Assembly (NCBI RefSeq): GCF_002291145.1
Contig: NZ_NTGE01000042.1
Span: forward strand, 1-64,000
Direction of reading: 5' to 3'
Origin: Streptomyces sp. SA15
Lineage (GTDB): Bacteria; Actinomycetota; Actinomycetes; Streptomycetales; Streptomycetaceae
DNA: 64,000 nt
In this document: piece after piece, positions 44,865 to 52,647 of the stretch
How positions within the stretch are numbered: position 1 is the stretch's first letter
How the letters are laid out: every line of letters starts with the position of its first letter
Notes under the pieces: model-generated
What the model saw: the letters and a program-made list of their open reading frames with translations, nothing else
What the model was told of the DNA's origin: nothing
Database searches by the model: none
Position numbers and translations under genes: made by a program

Positions 44865-46529
44865 ATGGCGCTGACGTGCCGTCACAGACCACCGTCCGAG
44901 CATGCCTTCTCTCCGCACGACGCCGTGTTGCGCATCGCCGCCCCGCACATCGCCCGCCGTCGCTTCCTGACCGTCACCGCGGCGGCTGCCGCCCTGGCCT
45001 TCACCACGAACCTGCCGGCTCGTGGCGCGGTCGCCGCACCGGTGCGCGGCGCGGCGCGGATCCCCACCGACCCGTTCACCCTCGGTGTGGGCTCCGGGGA
45101 CCCGCTGCCGGACTCGGTGGTGCTGTGGACGCGGCTCGCTCCGGAGCCGTTCGAGGCGGATGGCGGCTTGGGCGAGCAGCGTGTCCTCGTCCAGTGGGAG
45201 GTGTCCATGGACGAGTTGTTCGCCATCGTCGTGCAGCGGGGCACCGCCCTGGCCCATCCCGAGTACGGCCACAGCGTGCACGTCGACGTCAAAGGCCTCG
45301 ATCCGGGCAGCTCGTACTACTACCGGTTCCGGACCGGCCCCTGGATCAGTCCCACGGGACGCACCCGCACCGCACCCGCCGAGGGCGCCGACACCACGCG
45401 CCTGAAGCTGGCCGCCGTCGCCTGCCAGGCCTACCAGGACGGCTACTACACCGTGCACCGGCACCTCGCGGGGGAGGACGTCGACGTGGTGTTCCACCTC
45501 GGCGACTACCTCTACGAGTACGCCGTGGACTCCGCGGGCGGAGCCCGCCAGTACGCAGCCGGCACCCTGCCCGACGTGTTCAACCGCGAGACGATGACCC
45601 TTGCGGACTACCGGATGCGCTACGCGCTCTACAAGAGCGACCCGGACCTGCGCGCCGTCCACGCCGCCCACCCGTTCGTCGTCGCCTGGGACGACCACGA
45701 GACCGAGAACAACTACGCGGACGACAGCAGCGAGAACGCCGAACCGCCCGAGCAGTTCCTGCTGCGGCGCGCCGCCGCCTACCGCGCCTACTGGGAGAAC
45801 CAGCCGCTGCGCGTGGCGCAGCGGCCCCAGGGCCCCGACGCGCGGCTGTACCGCCGGCTCCACTGGGGCACGCTCGCCCAGTTCGACATCCTCGACACCC
45901 GCCAGTACCGCTCCGACCAGGCCTACGGCGACAGGCCGCACGTCCCGGGGCCGGAGTCCGACGATCCGGCGCGCTCCATGACCGGGGACGCGCAGGAGCG
46001 CTGGCTGATCGACGGATGGAGGGCATCCACCGCGGTGTGGAACGTGATGCCCCAGCAGGTGTGCTTCTCGCAGCGGAAGTTCGACCTGAATGCCGAGGCG
46101 AAGGTCTCCATGGACGCCTGGGACGGCTACCGCGCCTCCCGCGACCGGATCGTCGCGGGAGCGAAGGCGGCCGGTGTCGACAACTGGATGGTCCTCACCG
46201 GCGACGTCCACGTCGGGTACGCCTTCGACATCAAGGACGACTTCGACGACCCGCGATCCAGAACCCTGGGCACGGAGTTGACCTGCACCTCCGTCGCCAG
46301 CGGCAGCGACGGCGCCGAGAAGCCCGCCAACTGGGACATCTACATGCAGGCCAACCCCCACCTGCAGTTCTACAACGGCCAACGCGGCTACGTCCGCGTC
46401 GAACTCGGACGGCAGACGGCCCGCGCCGACTTCAGGACCGTCTCCACCGTCACCACGCCCGGTGCGCCCATCACCACCGCCGCGTCCTTCGTCACCGAGG
46501 CGGGCGCCCCGGGTCTGAAATCCGCCTGA
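44865..46529 (+). CDS. phoD: Alkaline phosphatase/phosphodiesterase PhoD
   Basis: A 554-residue protein from ATG 44865 with GAGAGGAC ahead; longer frames upstream lack support. The Tat leader has IARRRFLTVTAAAAALAF. It carries the PhoD N-terminal beta domain (FTLGVGSGDPLPDSVVLWTRLAP) and the metallophosphatase core: ACQAYQDGYYTVHRHL, FHLGDYLYEY, AWDDHETENNYA and TGDVHVGYAFD, which supply the Ca/Fe ligands. It releases phosphate from phosphoesters and teichoic acid outside the cell. Streptomycete phoD genes are usually under PhoP control. The gene stands alone. Confidence 0.95.
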   Translation: MALTCRHRPPSEHAFSPHDAVLRIAAPHIARRRFLTVTAAAAALAFTTNLPARGAVAAPVRGAARIPTDPFTLGVGSGDPLPDSVVLWTRLAPEPFEADGGLGEQRVLVQWEVSMDELFAIVVQRGTALAHPEYGHSVHVDVKGLDPGSSYYYRFRTGPWISPTGRTRTAPAEGADTTRLKLAAVACQAYQDGYYTVHRHLAGEDVDVVFHLGDYLYEYAVDSAGGARQYAAGTLPDVFNRETMTLADYRMRYALYKSDPDLRAVHAAHPFVVAWDDHETENNYADDSSENAEPPEQFLLRRAAAYRAYWENQPLRVAQRPQGPDARLYRRLHWGTLAQFDILDTRQYRSDQAYGDRPHVPGPESDDPARSMTGDAQERWLIDGWRASTAVWNVMPQQVCFSQRKFDLNAEAKVSMDAWDGYRASRDRIVAGAKAAGVDNWMVLTGDVHVGYAFDIKDDFDDPRSRTLGTELTCTSVASGSDGAEKPANWDIYMQANPHLQFYNGQRGYVRVELGRQTARADFRTVSTVTTPGAPITTAASFVTEAGAPGLKSA

Positions 46530-46705
46530 GAAGCCCGGGAGCGGCTCGCCGGTCGCCAGGTGCCCTTCGCCGTACTGCACATGGCAGCCCCGAAGTCCCC
46601 CAAAGCGCGAAAGACCTTCGCCTCGGACATCGTTCCGGGCCTTACCGGCAAGGCCGCCTATGACTTCGCCACAGTCTCACCCGCACCAAGAAAGAGGTAC
46701 ACCGC

Positions 46706-48082
46706 ATGGTCGGCAGACATGCCGCGGGCAGGCGCCACGCCGCCCTGACCGCGCTCGGCACCCTCGTCCTCACCGGGATCCCCGCGGCCGCGGCGGCCCA
46801 GCCGCCACCGGCGCCAGGACCCCCGCCCTCCGCCGCCCAGACCCTCGGCGCCGACAAACCGTCGGCCCAGGTGCTGCGGGCCATGGAACGCGACCTGAGG
46901 CTGACGCCGTCGCAGGCGGTCACCCGGTTGGTCAACGAGGCCGAGGCGAGCACCCGTGCGGGCCGCCTCCGCAACGCGCTGGGCGGGCACTTCGCCGGAG
47001 CCTGGGTGCGCGGGGCGACCTCCGCCGAGCTCACCGTCGCAACCACCGACGCGGCGGACGTGCCCACCATCCGCGCCCAGGGCGCGAAGGCAGCGGTCGT
47101 CAAGACGCCGTTGAGCACCCTGAAGTCCGTCAAGAAGAAGCTGGACGCGGCCGCCGTACGCGTCAGGACCCGCGACACGCCGGTCTGGTACGTCGACGTG
47201 CCGACGAACCGGGTCGTCGTCGAGGCGACGAAGCGGTCGGCCGCCACCGCCTTCATCAAAGCCGCCGGCCTCAAGGGCCGAGGCGTGGCCGTCCGGATCT
47301 CGGCGAACCGGCCCCGGCTGCTGGAGGACATCGTCGGCGGCGACGCCTACTACATCAACGGCTCCGCCCGCTGCTCCGTCGGCTTCTCCGTCACCAAGGA
47401 CCAACAGCAGGGCTTCGCCACCGCGGGCCACTGCGGCAGGGCCGGTGCCAGGACCACGGGCTTCAACATGGCCGACCAGGGCACGTTCCAGGCGTCCACG
47501 TTCCCCGGCAAGGACATGGCCTGGGTGGGCGTCAACAGCAACTGGACCGCCACGGCCGACATCAAGGGGGAGGGCGGCCAAAGGACACAGGTCGCCGGCT
47601 CGGCCCAGGCGCTCGTCGGGGCGTCGGTCTGCCGCTCCGGCTCCACCACCGGGTGGCGCTGCGGCACCATCGAACAGCACGACACGAGTGTCAGCTACAA
47701 CCAGGGCACCGTCGACGGCCTGACCCAGACCACGGTGTGCGCCGAACCGGGCGACTCCGGTGGCCCGTTCGTCGCGGGCGCCCAGGCTCAGGGCGTCACC
47801 TCCGGCGGCTCGGGTGACTGCACCACCGGCGGGACCACGTACTACCAGCCGGTCAACCCGATTCTCAGCGACTTCGGTCTCATCCTGACGACCGCGTCCG
47901 CCCAGACCGACACGCCCGCTCCGCAGGACAACGGGGCGGCCAACGCGTGGGCCGCCGGCCGGGTCTACGAGGTCGGGGCGACGGTGACCCACGCGGGTGT
48001 GCGCTACCAGTGCCTGCAGACCCACCAGGCACAGGGCGCGTGGTCGCCGAACGGCACTCCTGCCCTGTGGCAGCGGATGTAG
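46706..48082 (+). CDS. Streptogrisin-type S1 protease with C-terminal chitin-binding module
   Basis: A 458-residue preproenzyme with AAAGAGG before ATG 46706. It has a signal peptide (to about residue 31), an alpha-lytic-type propeptide (about 40-200: LRAMERDLRLTPSQAVTRLVNE, and the second fold PVWYVDVPTNRVVVEA) and a chymotrypsin-like domain starting VGGDAYYING. The triad is visible: His in FATAGHCGRAG, Asp in KDMAWVGV and Ser in EPGDSGGPF. The last 50 residues (NAWAAGRVYEVGATVTHAGVRYQCLQTHQ...LWQRM) are a CBM5/12-type chitin-binding module, as in streptogrisin C. It probably degrades protein associated with fungal or arthropod chitin. Confidence 0.95.
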   Translation: MVGRHAAGRRHAALTALGTLVLTGIPAAAAAQPPPAPGPPPSAAQTLGADKPSAQVLRAMERDLRLTPSQAVTRLVNEAEASTRAGRLRNALGGHFAGAWVRGATSAELTVATTDAADVPTIRAQGAKAAVVKTPLSTLKSVKKKLDAAAVRVRTRDTPVWYVDVPTNRVVVEATKRSAATAFIKAAGLKGRGVAVRISANRPRLLEDIVGGDAYYINGSARCSVGFSVTKDQQQGFATAGHCGRAGARTTGFNMADQGTFQASTFPGKDMAWVGVNSNWTATADIKGEGGQRTQVAGSAQALVGASVCRSGSTTGWRCGTIEQHDTSVSYNQGTVDGLTQTTVCAEPGDSGGPFVAGAQAQGVTSGGSGDCTTGGTTYYQPVNPILSDFGLILTTASAQTDTPAPQDNGAANAWAAGRVYEVGATVTHAGVRYQCLQTHQAQGAWSPNGTPALWQRM

Positions 48083-48100
48083 GAGTCGTACGGCTCTTCG

Positions 48101-48125
48101 GGTGCGGGGGCGCCGCTCCCGCACC
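48101..48125. terminator. Hairpin between convergent genes
   Basis: GGTGCGGG and CCCGCACC flank a 9-base loop, 18 bases after the protease stop and before the convergent hydrolase stop. Confidence 0.55.
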
Positions 48126-48153
48126 GTCCGCTGCCGTTCTCCTGCTACTGCGC

Positions 48154-49266
48154 CTACTCTTCCGCGAGGAACGCGTACGCGGTGGACACGAACGGGTCGC
48201 CGGCGCGGAAACGGCGGGTGCACAGCGCTGCCAGGGCCGTGCCGGTGTCGGGCCGGAAGCCCAGGAACGCCTGCTGGCCGAGGGTGGCCCCGCCGTGGAA
48301 GTACATCGGCCCGGCCTCGGTGGGATGCCGGAACCACGCCACGGTGTGCACGTGCCGGTGCCCCAGACCGCGTCGGAGCACCGGCGTGCGGACGGACCGC
48401 AGCGCACCTGCCACGGGTGAGCCGGACGGGTCGAGGTGGGCTTCGAGGAAGGTGAGCAGGTCGTGCGGGGTGGCACGGACGGCCCCCGCCGCCTGGAAAC
48501 CGCCGGCGTCGAAGGCGGGGACGGGTGTGCGGCCGTCCTTGCCGTGTCCTGCGGCATCGATGTGCGGGCCATGGGCCCGCAGGGCTATGTCGCTCAGGGC
48601 GAGCGGACGCAGGACGTGCTCGGTGAGCAGGTCCCCCCACGCTCTGCCGCTCACTGCCGCGACGGCATGACCGAGCACGGCGACCCCGAAGTTGGAGTAC
48701 CGCCACCGGGTGCCGGGCCGGTGCCTCGGGCGGTGCCGCAGGAAGGCGTCGATCACTCGCGCCGGTGGGTAGCGGGCGTAGGGGTTGGTGCGCCAGGCGG
48801 GCAGGGCGCGGGCGACGAAGCCGGCCGGCACAGTGGGCAGTCCGGACGTGTGGGTGATGAGGTGGGCGAGCGTCACCGGCGCCGCGTCGGTCCGCCGGGC
48901 CGGGTCCAGGCAGGCGATGGCCGGCTCGCCCCCGGACAGCAGGCCGCGCCGGATCAGCTGGGCCAGCAGCAGTCCGGTGAACGTCTTCGAGGCCGACCCG
49001 AGTTCGTAGCGCAGGTCCTGACGGGGGGTCGGCGGGGGCGGGGCGGTGCCACCGCAGTGGATCGCGCGGCGGCCGTGCCGGGAGACGGCGAAGACCACGT
49101 CGGGCGCGTCGGCGGAGTCGACGGCCGCCTCCAGCCGCTGGTGCAGTTCCTCGGCGTCCGTGCCGGTGGCTGCCGAGGGGGCGCTGGGCGTACTGGCGCC
49201 GTCGGTGCCAAGGGAGTCCTCCCCGTCGTGCGGGTCGCCCGGCCAGGGCGTGGTGCGGCCGGTCAT
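48154..49266 (-). CDS. Serine hydrolase of the beta-lactamase/DD-peptidase fold, last gene of peptide operon
   Basis: A 370-residue protein. ATG 49266 overlaps the preceding stop as ATGA. The first 40 residues are polar and no signal peptide is visible, so it is probably cytoplasmic, unlike true penicillin-binding enzymes. Motif 1 (Ser-x-x-Lys) is in LGSASKTFTG, motif 2 (Tyr-x-Asn) in WRYSNFGVAVLGHAV, and HGGATLGQQ stands in for the third motif. This is the family S12 layout, which includes DD-peptidases, esterases and tailoring hydrolases or transferases of natural-product clusters. Coupling to three unknown cytoplasmic proteins and a 62-residue peptide gene suggests a dedicated substrate rather than cell-wall work. 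Confidence 0.85.
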   Translation of the reverse strand: MTGRTTPWPGDPHDGEDSLGTDGASTPSAPSAATGTDAEELHQRLEAAVDSADAPDVVFAVSRHGRRAIHCGGTAPPPPTPRQDLRYELGSASKTFTGLLLAQLIRRGLLSGGEPAIACLDPARRTDAAPVTLAHLITHTSGLPTVPAGFVARALPAWRTNPYARYPPARVIDAFLRHRPRHRPGTRWRYSNFGVAVLGHAVAAVSGRAWGDLLTEHVLRPLALSDIALRAHGPHIDAAGHGKDGRTPVPAFDAGGFQAAGAVRATPHDLLTFLEAHLDPSGSPVAGALRSVRTPVLRRGLGHRHVHTVAWFRHPTEAGPMYFHGGATLGQQAFLGFRPDTGTALAALCTRRFRAGDPFVSTAYAFLAEE

Positions 49267-50183
49267 GAGGAGGCGTGCGCCAGTTCGGTGAGGGCGCGGG
49301 ACGTGGCCAGTACGGAGGCGAAGGCGGCGACCAGCGTCGGGTGGTAGAGGATGTCGAACACCTCCTCGGGATCGCCCTCGGGCATGGTCCGTACGGCGGG
49401 CATGGCACCGTCGGGCTGCTGTGCGGCGGCGAAGCCCTCCCAGGCCCGCTCGTCGAGGGTGGGGCGGGGCAGACAGGCGTCGACGACGAGGAGTTCGCCG
49501 AGCAGGTCCCAGCGCTTCAGGTCCAGCCAGTCGTCGATCCAGACCGGCAGCCACGTGGCCAGGTAGTCGGCGATGTCCGGCGGCAGGCCGTCGGGGTGCT
49601 CTCCCCAGTCGGTGAGGTGGAACACCGCGTGGGTGACGTCGTAGGCGATGTGCCCGGAGACAGTCCAGGGCTCGGGCGTGCGGCCCAGCCAGGTCGCGCC
49701 GACGAGGTCCGCCTCGGGCGGGCGGGACGTGAGGCCGAAGCGGCGCTGGAACGCGGCCAGCCCGAGGCGTCGGGTCGGGTACAGCTCGAGGGACGCCCAG
49801 CTGTTCAGCCCGTGGTAGAGGACGGTGGCACGCTCCACCTCGGGCTCGCTGTACCCGAGTTCCCTGTACGGGAGGTACACCTCGAACGGGATGGGCGAGA
49901 GCGGCTCGATGCGCTGGCCCCGTACCAGCATGCGGCCGCCGTCCAGCGTGTGCCGCCACGTGTGGTCCAGCAGCCGACGCGCCAGTTCGGCCTGCCGCGA
50001 TCCGGCCACCCCCTCGCGGAACAGGACCCTGCAGATCAGGGCCAGTTCGCCGACCGGTTTGAACCGCTCCAGGAAGCCCACGTCCGGATCGACGTCGGGT
50101 TGCAGGCGGAATCCGTCGCGATGGGCCCACAGCCACTCCAGGGCGCGGACGCCGACGGTGTGTATCAGACGGGTGTCGGTCAT
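49263..50183 (-). CDS. Uncharacterised helical protein, paralogue A (DUF6895-like)
   Basis: A 306-residue cytoplasmic protein without membrane segments; ATG 50183 overlaps the upstream stop (ATGA). It is clearly homologous to the next gene upstream: both share ALxWLxAHRxxF at the N-terminus, LGxLxxERR/FQRRFG-like middle blocks, the pair WLGxxPEPWT and VFHLTDWG, and DWLDxxxWDLxxELLVV. The conserved VFHLTDWG motif is reminiscent of what databases list as DUF6895, but I am not certain of the number. An alpha-helical, possibly alpha/alpha-toroid protein with conserved Asp, His and Trp could bind a small molecule or peptide. Function unknown. Confidence 0.8.
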   Translation of the reverse strand: MTDTRLIHTVGVRALEWLWAHRDGFRLQPDVDPDVGFLERFKPVGELALICRVLFREGVAGSRQAELARRLLDHTWRHTLDGGRMLVRGQRIEPLSPIPFEVYLPYRELGYSEPEVERATVLYHGLNSWASLELYPTRRLGLAAFQRRFGLTSRPPEADLVGATWLGRTPEPWTVSGHIAYDVTHAVFHLTDWGEHPDGLPPDIADYLATWLPVWIDDWLDLKRWDLLGELLVVDACLPRPTLDERAWEGFAAAQQPDGAMPAVRTMPEGDPEEVFDILYHPTLVAAFASVLATSRALTELAHASS

Positions 50184-51163
50184 CCGGGCACTCCTTGTTC
50201 CCCGTACCGGTTCTGGGTGGCGCCTGCGTCCGGCCAGAGGCCGGCCGAGTCCTCGTCGCCGGTGAGGCGCTCGACGGTCAGTGCCGCCGCGAAGGCGGCC
50301 ATCAGGGTGGAGTGATAGCAGTGGTGGAAGTCCGGCTCGGGGGCCGCGCCCACGTCCTCCTCGGGGAGCGCGCCCGAGTCGTACCGCGCCCGCGCGATCC
50401 GTGCCCAGGCGTCCTGAAGTATCACGGAGTCGGGCGGGCCCGGGAGGCTCCCGGCCACGACCAGCAGTTCGCAGCCGAGGTCCCACATCCCGGCGTCCAG
50501 GCAGGTGTCGAGCCACGGTGGCAGCCAGTCGGCCAGATAGGCGGCCAAGCCGGCGGGGACGCCCTCGGTGGTGCGGCCCCAGTCGGTGAGGTGGAAGACG
50601 ACGTGGGTGAGTGCGTACCCGGAGGGGCGCTCGAACGTCCATGGTTCCGGGCGGCCGCCGAGCCAGGTGCGCCGCAGCGCCTGCGCGGACTGCTCCGGTC
50701 GGTGGATGCCGCTGCGCCGCTCGGCTCGCAGAACGCCGAGCCGGCGGGTGGGTTCCTGTTCGGTGCTCCGCCAGCCGCGGGTGCGGGCCACCGTGGCGGC
50801 GGCGGCCTCGTACCCGGCGTGCCGGAGCCCGGCAGCGGCGAAGACGGAGTACACCTCCAGGGGGTACGTCGCGAAGGGCTCCAGCCTCTGCAGGTGCAGG
50901 AACAGCTGGCCCCGGCCGGTCTGCTGCCAGGCGAACCTCAAAAGGTCGGACACGCACGCGTGCACCGGGTCCGACGGCGCGGTGTGCAGACGTATGCTCG
51001 CGCATGTCTGAGCCAGTTCCCCGAGCGGTTTCCAGGTGAGGTCGACCTGGCCGTCGGCGGTGAGCGCGTCGTCCCCCAGCGCGAAGTCGCCGCGGTGCGC
51101 TGACAGCCAGGCGAGCGCGGTGGTCTCCACCTCCCGGATCTTCTGGACGTCCACAGCGGTCAT
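50180..51163 (-). CDS. Uncharacterised helical protein, paralogue B (DUF6895-like)
   Basis: A 327-residue protein; ATG 51163 overlaps the upstream stop (ATGA), which decides the start over two ATGs further up. It is a paralogue of the following gene, sharing WLGGRPEPWTFERPSGYALTHVVFHLTDWG and WDLGCELLVVAGSLPGP. A block with a Cys-free Pro-poor interior and a C-terminal HHCYHSTLMAAFAAAL segment parallels ILYHPTLVAAFASVL in the partner. No signal peptide or membrane helix. Adjacent duplicated genes that stay translationally coupled often encode a heterodimer; that is inference. Confidence 0.8.
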   Translation of the reverse strand: MTAVDVQKIREVETTALAWLSAHRGDFALGDDALTADGQVDLTWKPLGELAQTCASIRLHTAPSDPVHACVSDLLRFAWQQTGRGQLFLHLQRLEPFATYPLEVYSVFAAAGLRHAGYEAAAATVARTRGWRSTEQEPTRRLGVLRAERRSGIHRPEQSAQALRRTWLGGRPEPWTFERPSGYALTHVVFHLTDWGRTTEGVPAGLAAYLADWLPPWLDTCLDAGMWDLGCELLVVAGSLPGPPDSVILQDAWARIARARYDSGALPEEDVGAAPEPDFHHCYHSTLMAAFAAALTVERLTGDEDSAGLWPDAGATQNRYGEQGVPG

Positions 51164-51870
51164 ACGACCGCTCCGGCCCATCGCATCGCCCATGCCGCCT
51201 CCACCTGGAGGGCGACGCGCGGGTCGTTGCCGCCCATCAGCTCCACGAAGTCCAGCCCGGCCTCCAGACCCAGTTCGTCAGGCACCCCGTCCAGCAGGGT
51301 CAGCCAGCGTCCGGCCCCGGCGGCCTGCTGCCAGTCCCTGCGGCGCACCGCCCGTACGAAGCCCCGGGCGACGTCGACCGGGCGGCGCCGGGCCGCGCGG
51401 GCCACCGCGCAGTCCTCGCCGGGCACCGCCAGAGGAGCCAGGACGGCGAGTTGGCGCGTCAGGAACTGCCAGGTCGCCCCCTCGAGCCAGTCGGCGTCGG
51501 GTGCCGCACCCTCGTCACCCGCGGGCGAGCCGGTCAGGGGCGCATCGAGCCGCCGTAGCGTGCGACGCATGGCCCAGTGGCTCCACACGACGGTGGGGGC
51601 CGCGTTCGCACGGGGCGGGAATGCCTCCACGCTCTGCCGGAACACACTGAGTGCCTCCGGGGCGGGCGGGGTGTGGGAGAGGACGTGCGGCAGCAGCAGG
51701 TCTGCTCCCATCACGCGTACGGCCGCGACGCCGAGGCCTCCCGCGAGGCCGTCCACCGCGCCGGTGCCGGACACCTGGACGTGGTCTCCGCCGCGGAGGG
51801 CGGAGACCACGTCGGACGCCAGGTCCTGCACCGCGCCCTGCAAGAGGGCAGAAGTGCCTGACTGCTCCAT
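51160..51870 (-). CDS. Uncharacterised protein of the peptide operon
   Basis: A 236-residue cytoplasmic protein from ATG 51870 with GGGAGC ahead. It is Ala/Leu/Arg-rich and largely helical. A Gly/Val-rich stretch early on (HVQVSGTGAVDGLAGGLGVAAVRVMG) is followed by helices around SHWAMRRTLRRLD and the end LQVEAAWAMRWAG. I recognise no family. It follows the 62-residue peptide gene by 22 bases and is coupled to the DUF6895-like pair. It could be a peptide-binding or scaffold protein. Confidence 0.7.
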   Translation of the reverse strand: MEQSGTSALLQGAVQDLASDVVSALRGGDHVQVSGTGAVDGLAGGLGVAAVRVMGADLLLPHVLSHTPPAPEALSVFRQSVEAFPPRANAAPTVVWSHWAMRRTLRRLDAPLTGSPAGDEGAAPDADWLEGATWQFLTRQLAVLAPLAVPGEDCAVARAARRRPVDVARGFVRAVRRRDWQQAAGAGRWLTLLDGVPDELGLEAGLDFVELMGGNDPRVALQVEAAWAMRWAGAVV

Positions 51871-51892
51871 TCGGCTGCTCCCGTCGGCTCGT

Positions 51893-52081
51893 TCAGCCCT
51901 TCTTGGGGCGGGGGGTCGGCGGCGACAGCAGCAGTGTGGTGTCTGCGGAGAGGATTGCCAGAGCGGCGCATTCCCGGCTGTCGCGGTAGACGCCGTCAGG
52001 CTCTGCGGGGTCGAGTGCCGCCTCGACGTCGACGCTCCGTATACCGGTGAGTTCCTCGATCGCCTTGTCCGTGGAAGGCAT
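51893..52081 (-). CDS. 62-residue peptide, possible precursor peptide
   Basis: ATG 52081 has an excellent GAGGAG site, while the longer frame upstream lacks one. The peptide has an acidic N-terminal half (STDKAIEELTGIRSVDVEAALDPAEP), a single Cys (RECAAL), a hydrophobic stretch with ILSADTTLLLS and a Pro/Lys-rich end (PPTPRPKKG). An acidic leader-like half and a distinct C-terminal part are typical of ribosomally made peptide precursors, but I see no recognised modifying enzyme. It may equally be a small partner protein. It opens the five-gene operon. Confidence 0.6.
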   Translation of the reverse strand: MPSTDKAIEELTGIRSVDVEAALDPAEPDGVYRDSRECAALAILSADTTLLLSPPTPRPKKG

Positions 52082-52358
52082 ACGACCATCTCCTCGGGGT
52101 TTGCCATCAGCCTTCGACTTCAGATCATCACATCGACACAGAACGCGCAAACTGCCACATGGATCACAATAGATAACTTATTCAACATTTGTGACATTTG
52201 CTGCATGGTGCGGGCAACCGGTCGACGGACGTGCAAGGGAGGGCTGGGCCGAGCCCCGGCCAGGGGCGGTGGCAAGGGCAGAAGGGGTTCCGCAACTCCC
52301 GGCCACTCGAGTGGAATTGATGCTTCATCAGCCTGGATGCCGCTGAAGAGATCATCAG
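52082..52358. other. Promoter-containing gap before the peptide operon
   Basis: About 277 bases without a gene. The part next to the peptide gene (about 52110-52210) is unusually AT-rich for this window, with strings such as AATAGATAACTTATT and CATTTGTGACATTTG. This is where the operon promoter must lie. Confidence 0.5.
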
Positions 52359-52393
52359 AGAGACGCCCCGGACTTAAGGCCCGGGGCGTCTCT
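52359..52393 (-). terminator. Strong terminator after the subtilase pair
   Basis: AGAGACGCCCCGG and its exact complement flank a 9-base loop just beyond the stop of the 82-residue gene. Confidence 0.85.
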
Positions 52394-52398
52394 CGTAC

Positions 52399-52647
52399 TC
52401 ACTGGATGGGGGAGTCGGGCGGGGGGAGTCGGATGATGCGCTCCCGGTCGACGGAGTCGACACCGTCCACCGCCTCCAGGGCCGGTATCCGGTCCTCCGC
52501 GACGGTGCCGGAGAGCGTGCCGAGGATCGGCTGCTCGCCCGTGACCGTCAGCCCGGCCCGCCGCAAGGCCTCGACCACCTCCGCGAACCGGTCGGGGTCG
52601 ACCGCGAGGACGACCCCGACCGGCGCGGACCGGGACGACTCGCTCAC
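52399..52647 (-). CDS. 82-residue partner of the subtilase (inhibitor/propeptide-like)
   Basis: GTG 52647 overlaps the protease stop (GTGA), so it is translated after it. The sequence VVLAVDPDRFAEVVEALRRAGLTVTGEQPILGTLSGTVAEDRIPALEAVDGVDSVDRE has the beta-alpha-beta-beta-alpha-beta pattern, and ends with the spacing of I9-type subtilisin propeptides and ferredoxin-like inhibitors. Such domains act as intramolecular chaperones and inhibitors, normally fused in front of the protease. Here it is a separate protein encoded behind. It could restrain the protease in the cytoplasm. Confidence 0.75.
   Translation of the reverse strand: MSESSRSAPVGVVLAVDPDRFAEVVEALRRAGLTVTGEQPILGTLSGTVAEDRIPALEAVDGVDSVDRERIIRLPPPDSPIQ

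Noticed and set aside
46658..49408. A 916-codon minus-strand frame across the streptogrisin gene and the serine hydrolase
   Set aside because: It overlaps two well-supported genes in other frames and shows only low-complexity Arg/Gly/Ala sequence.
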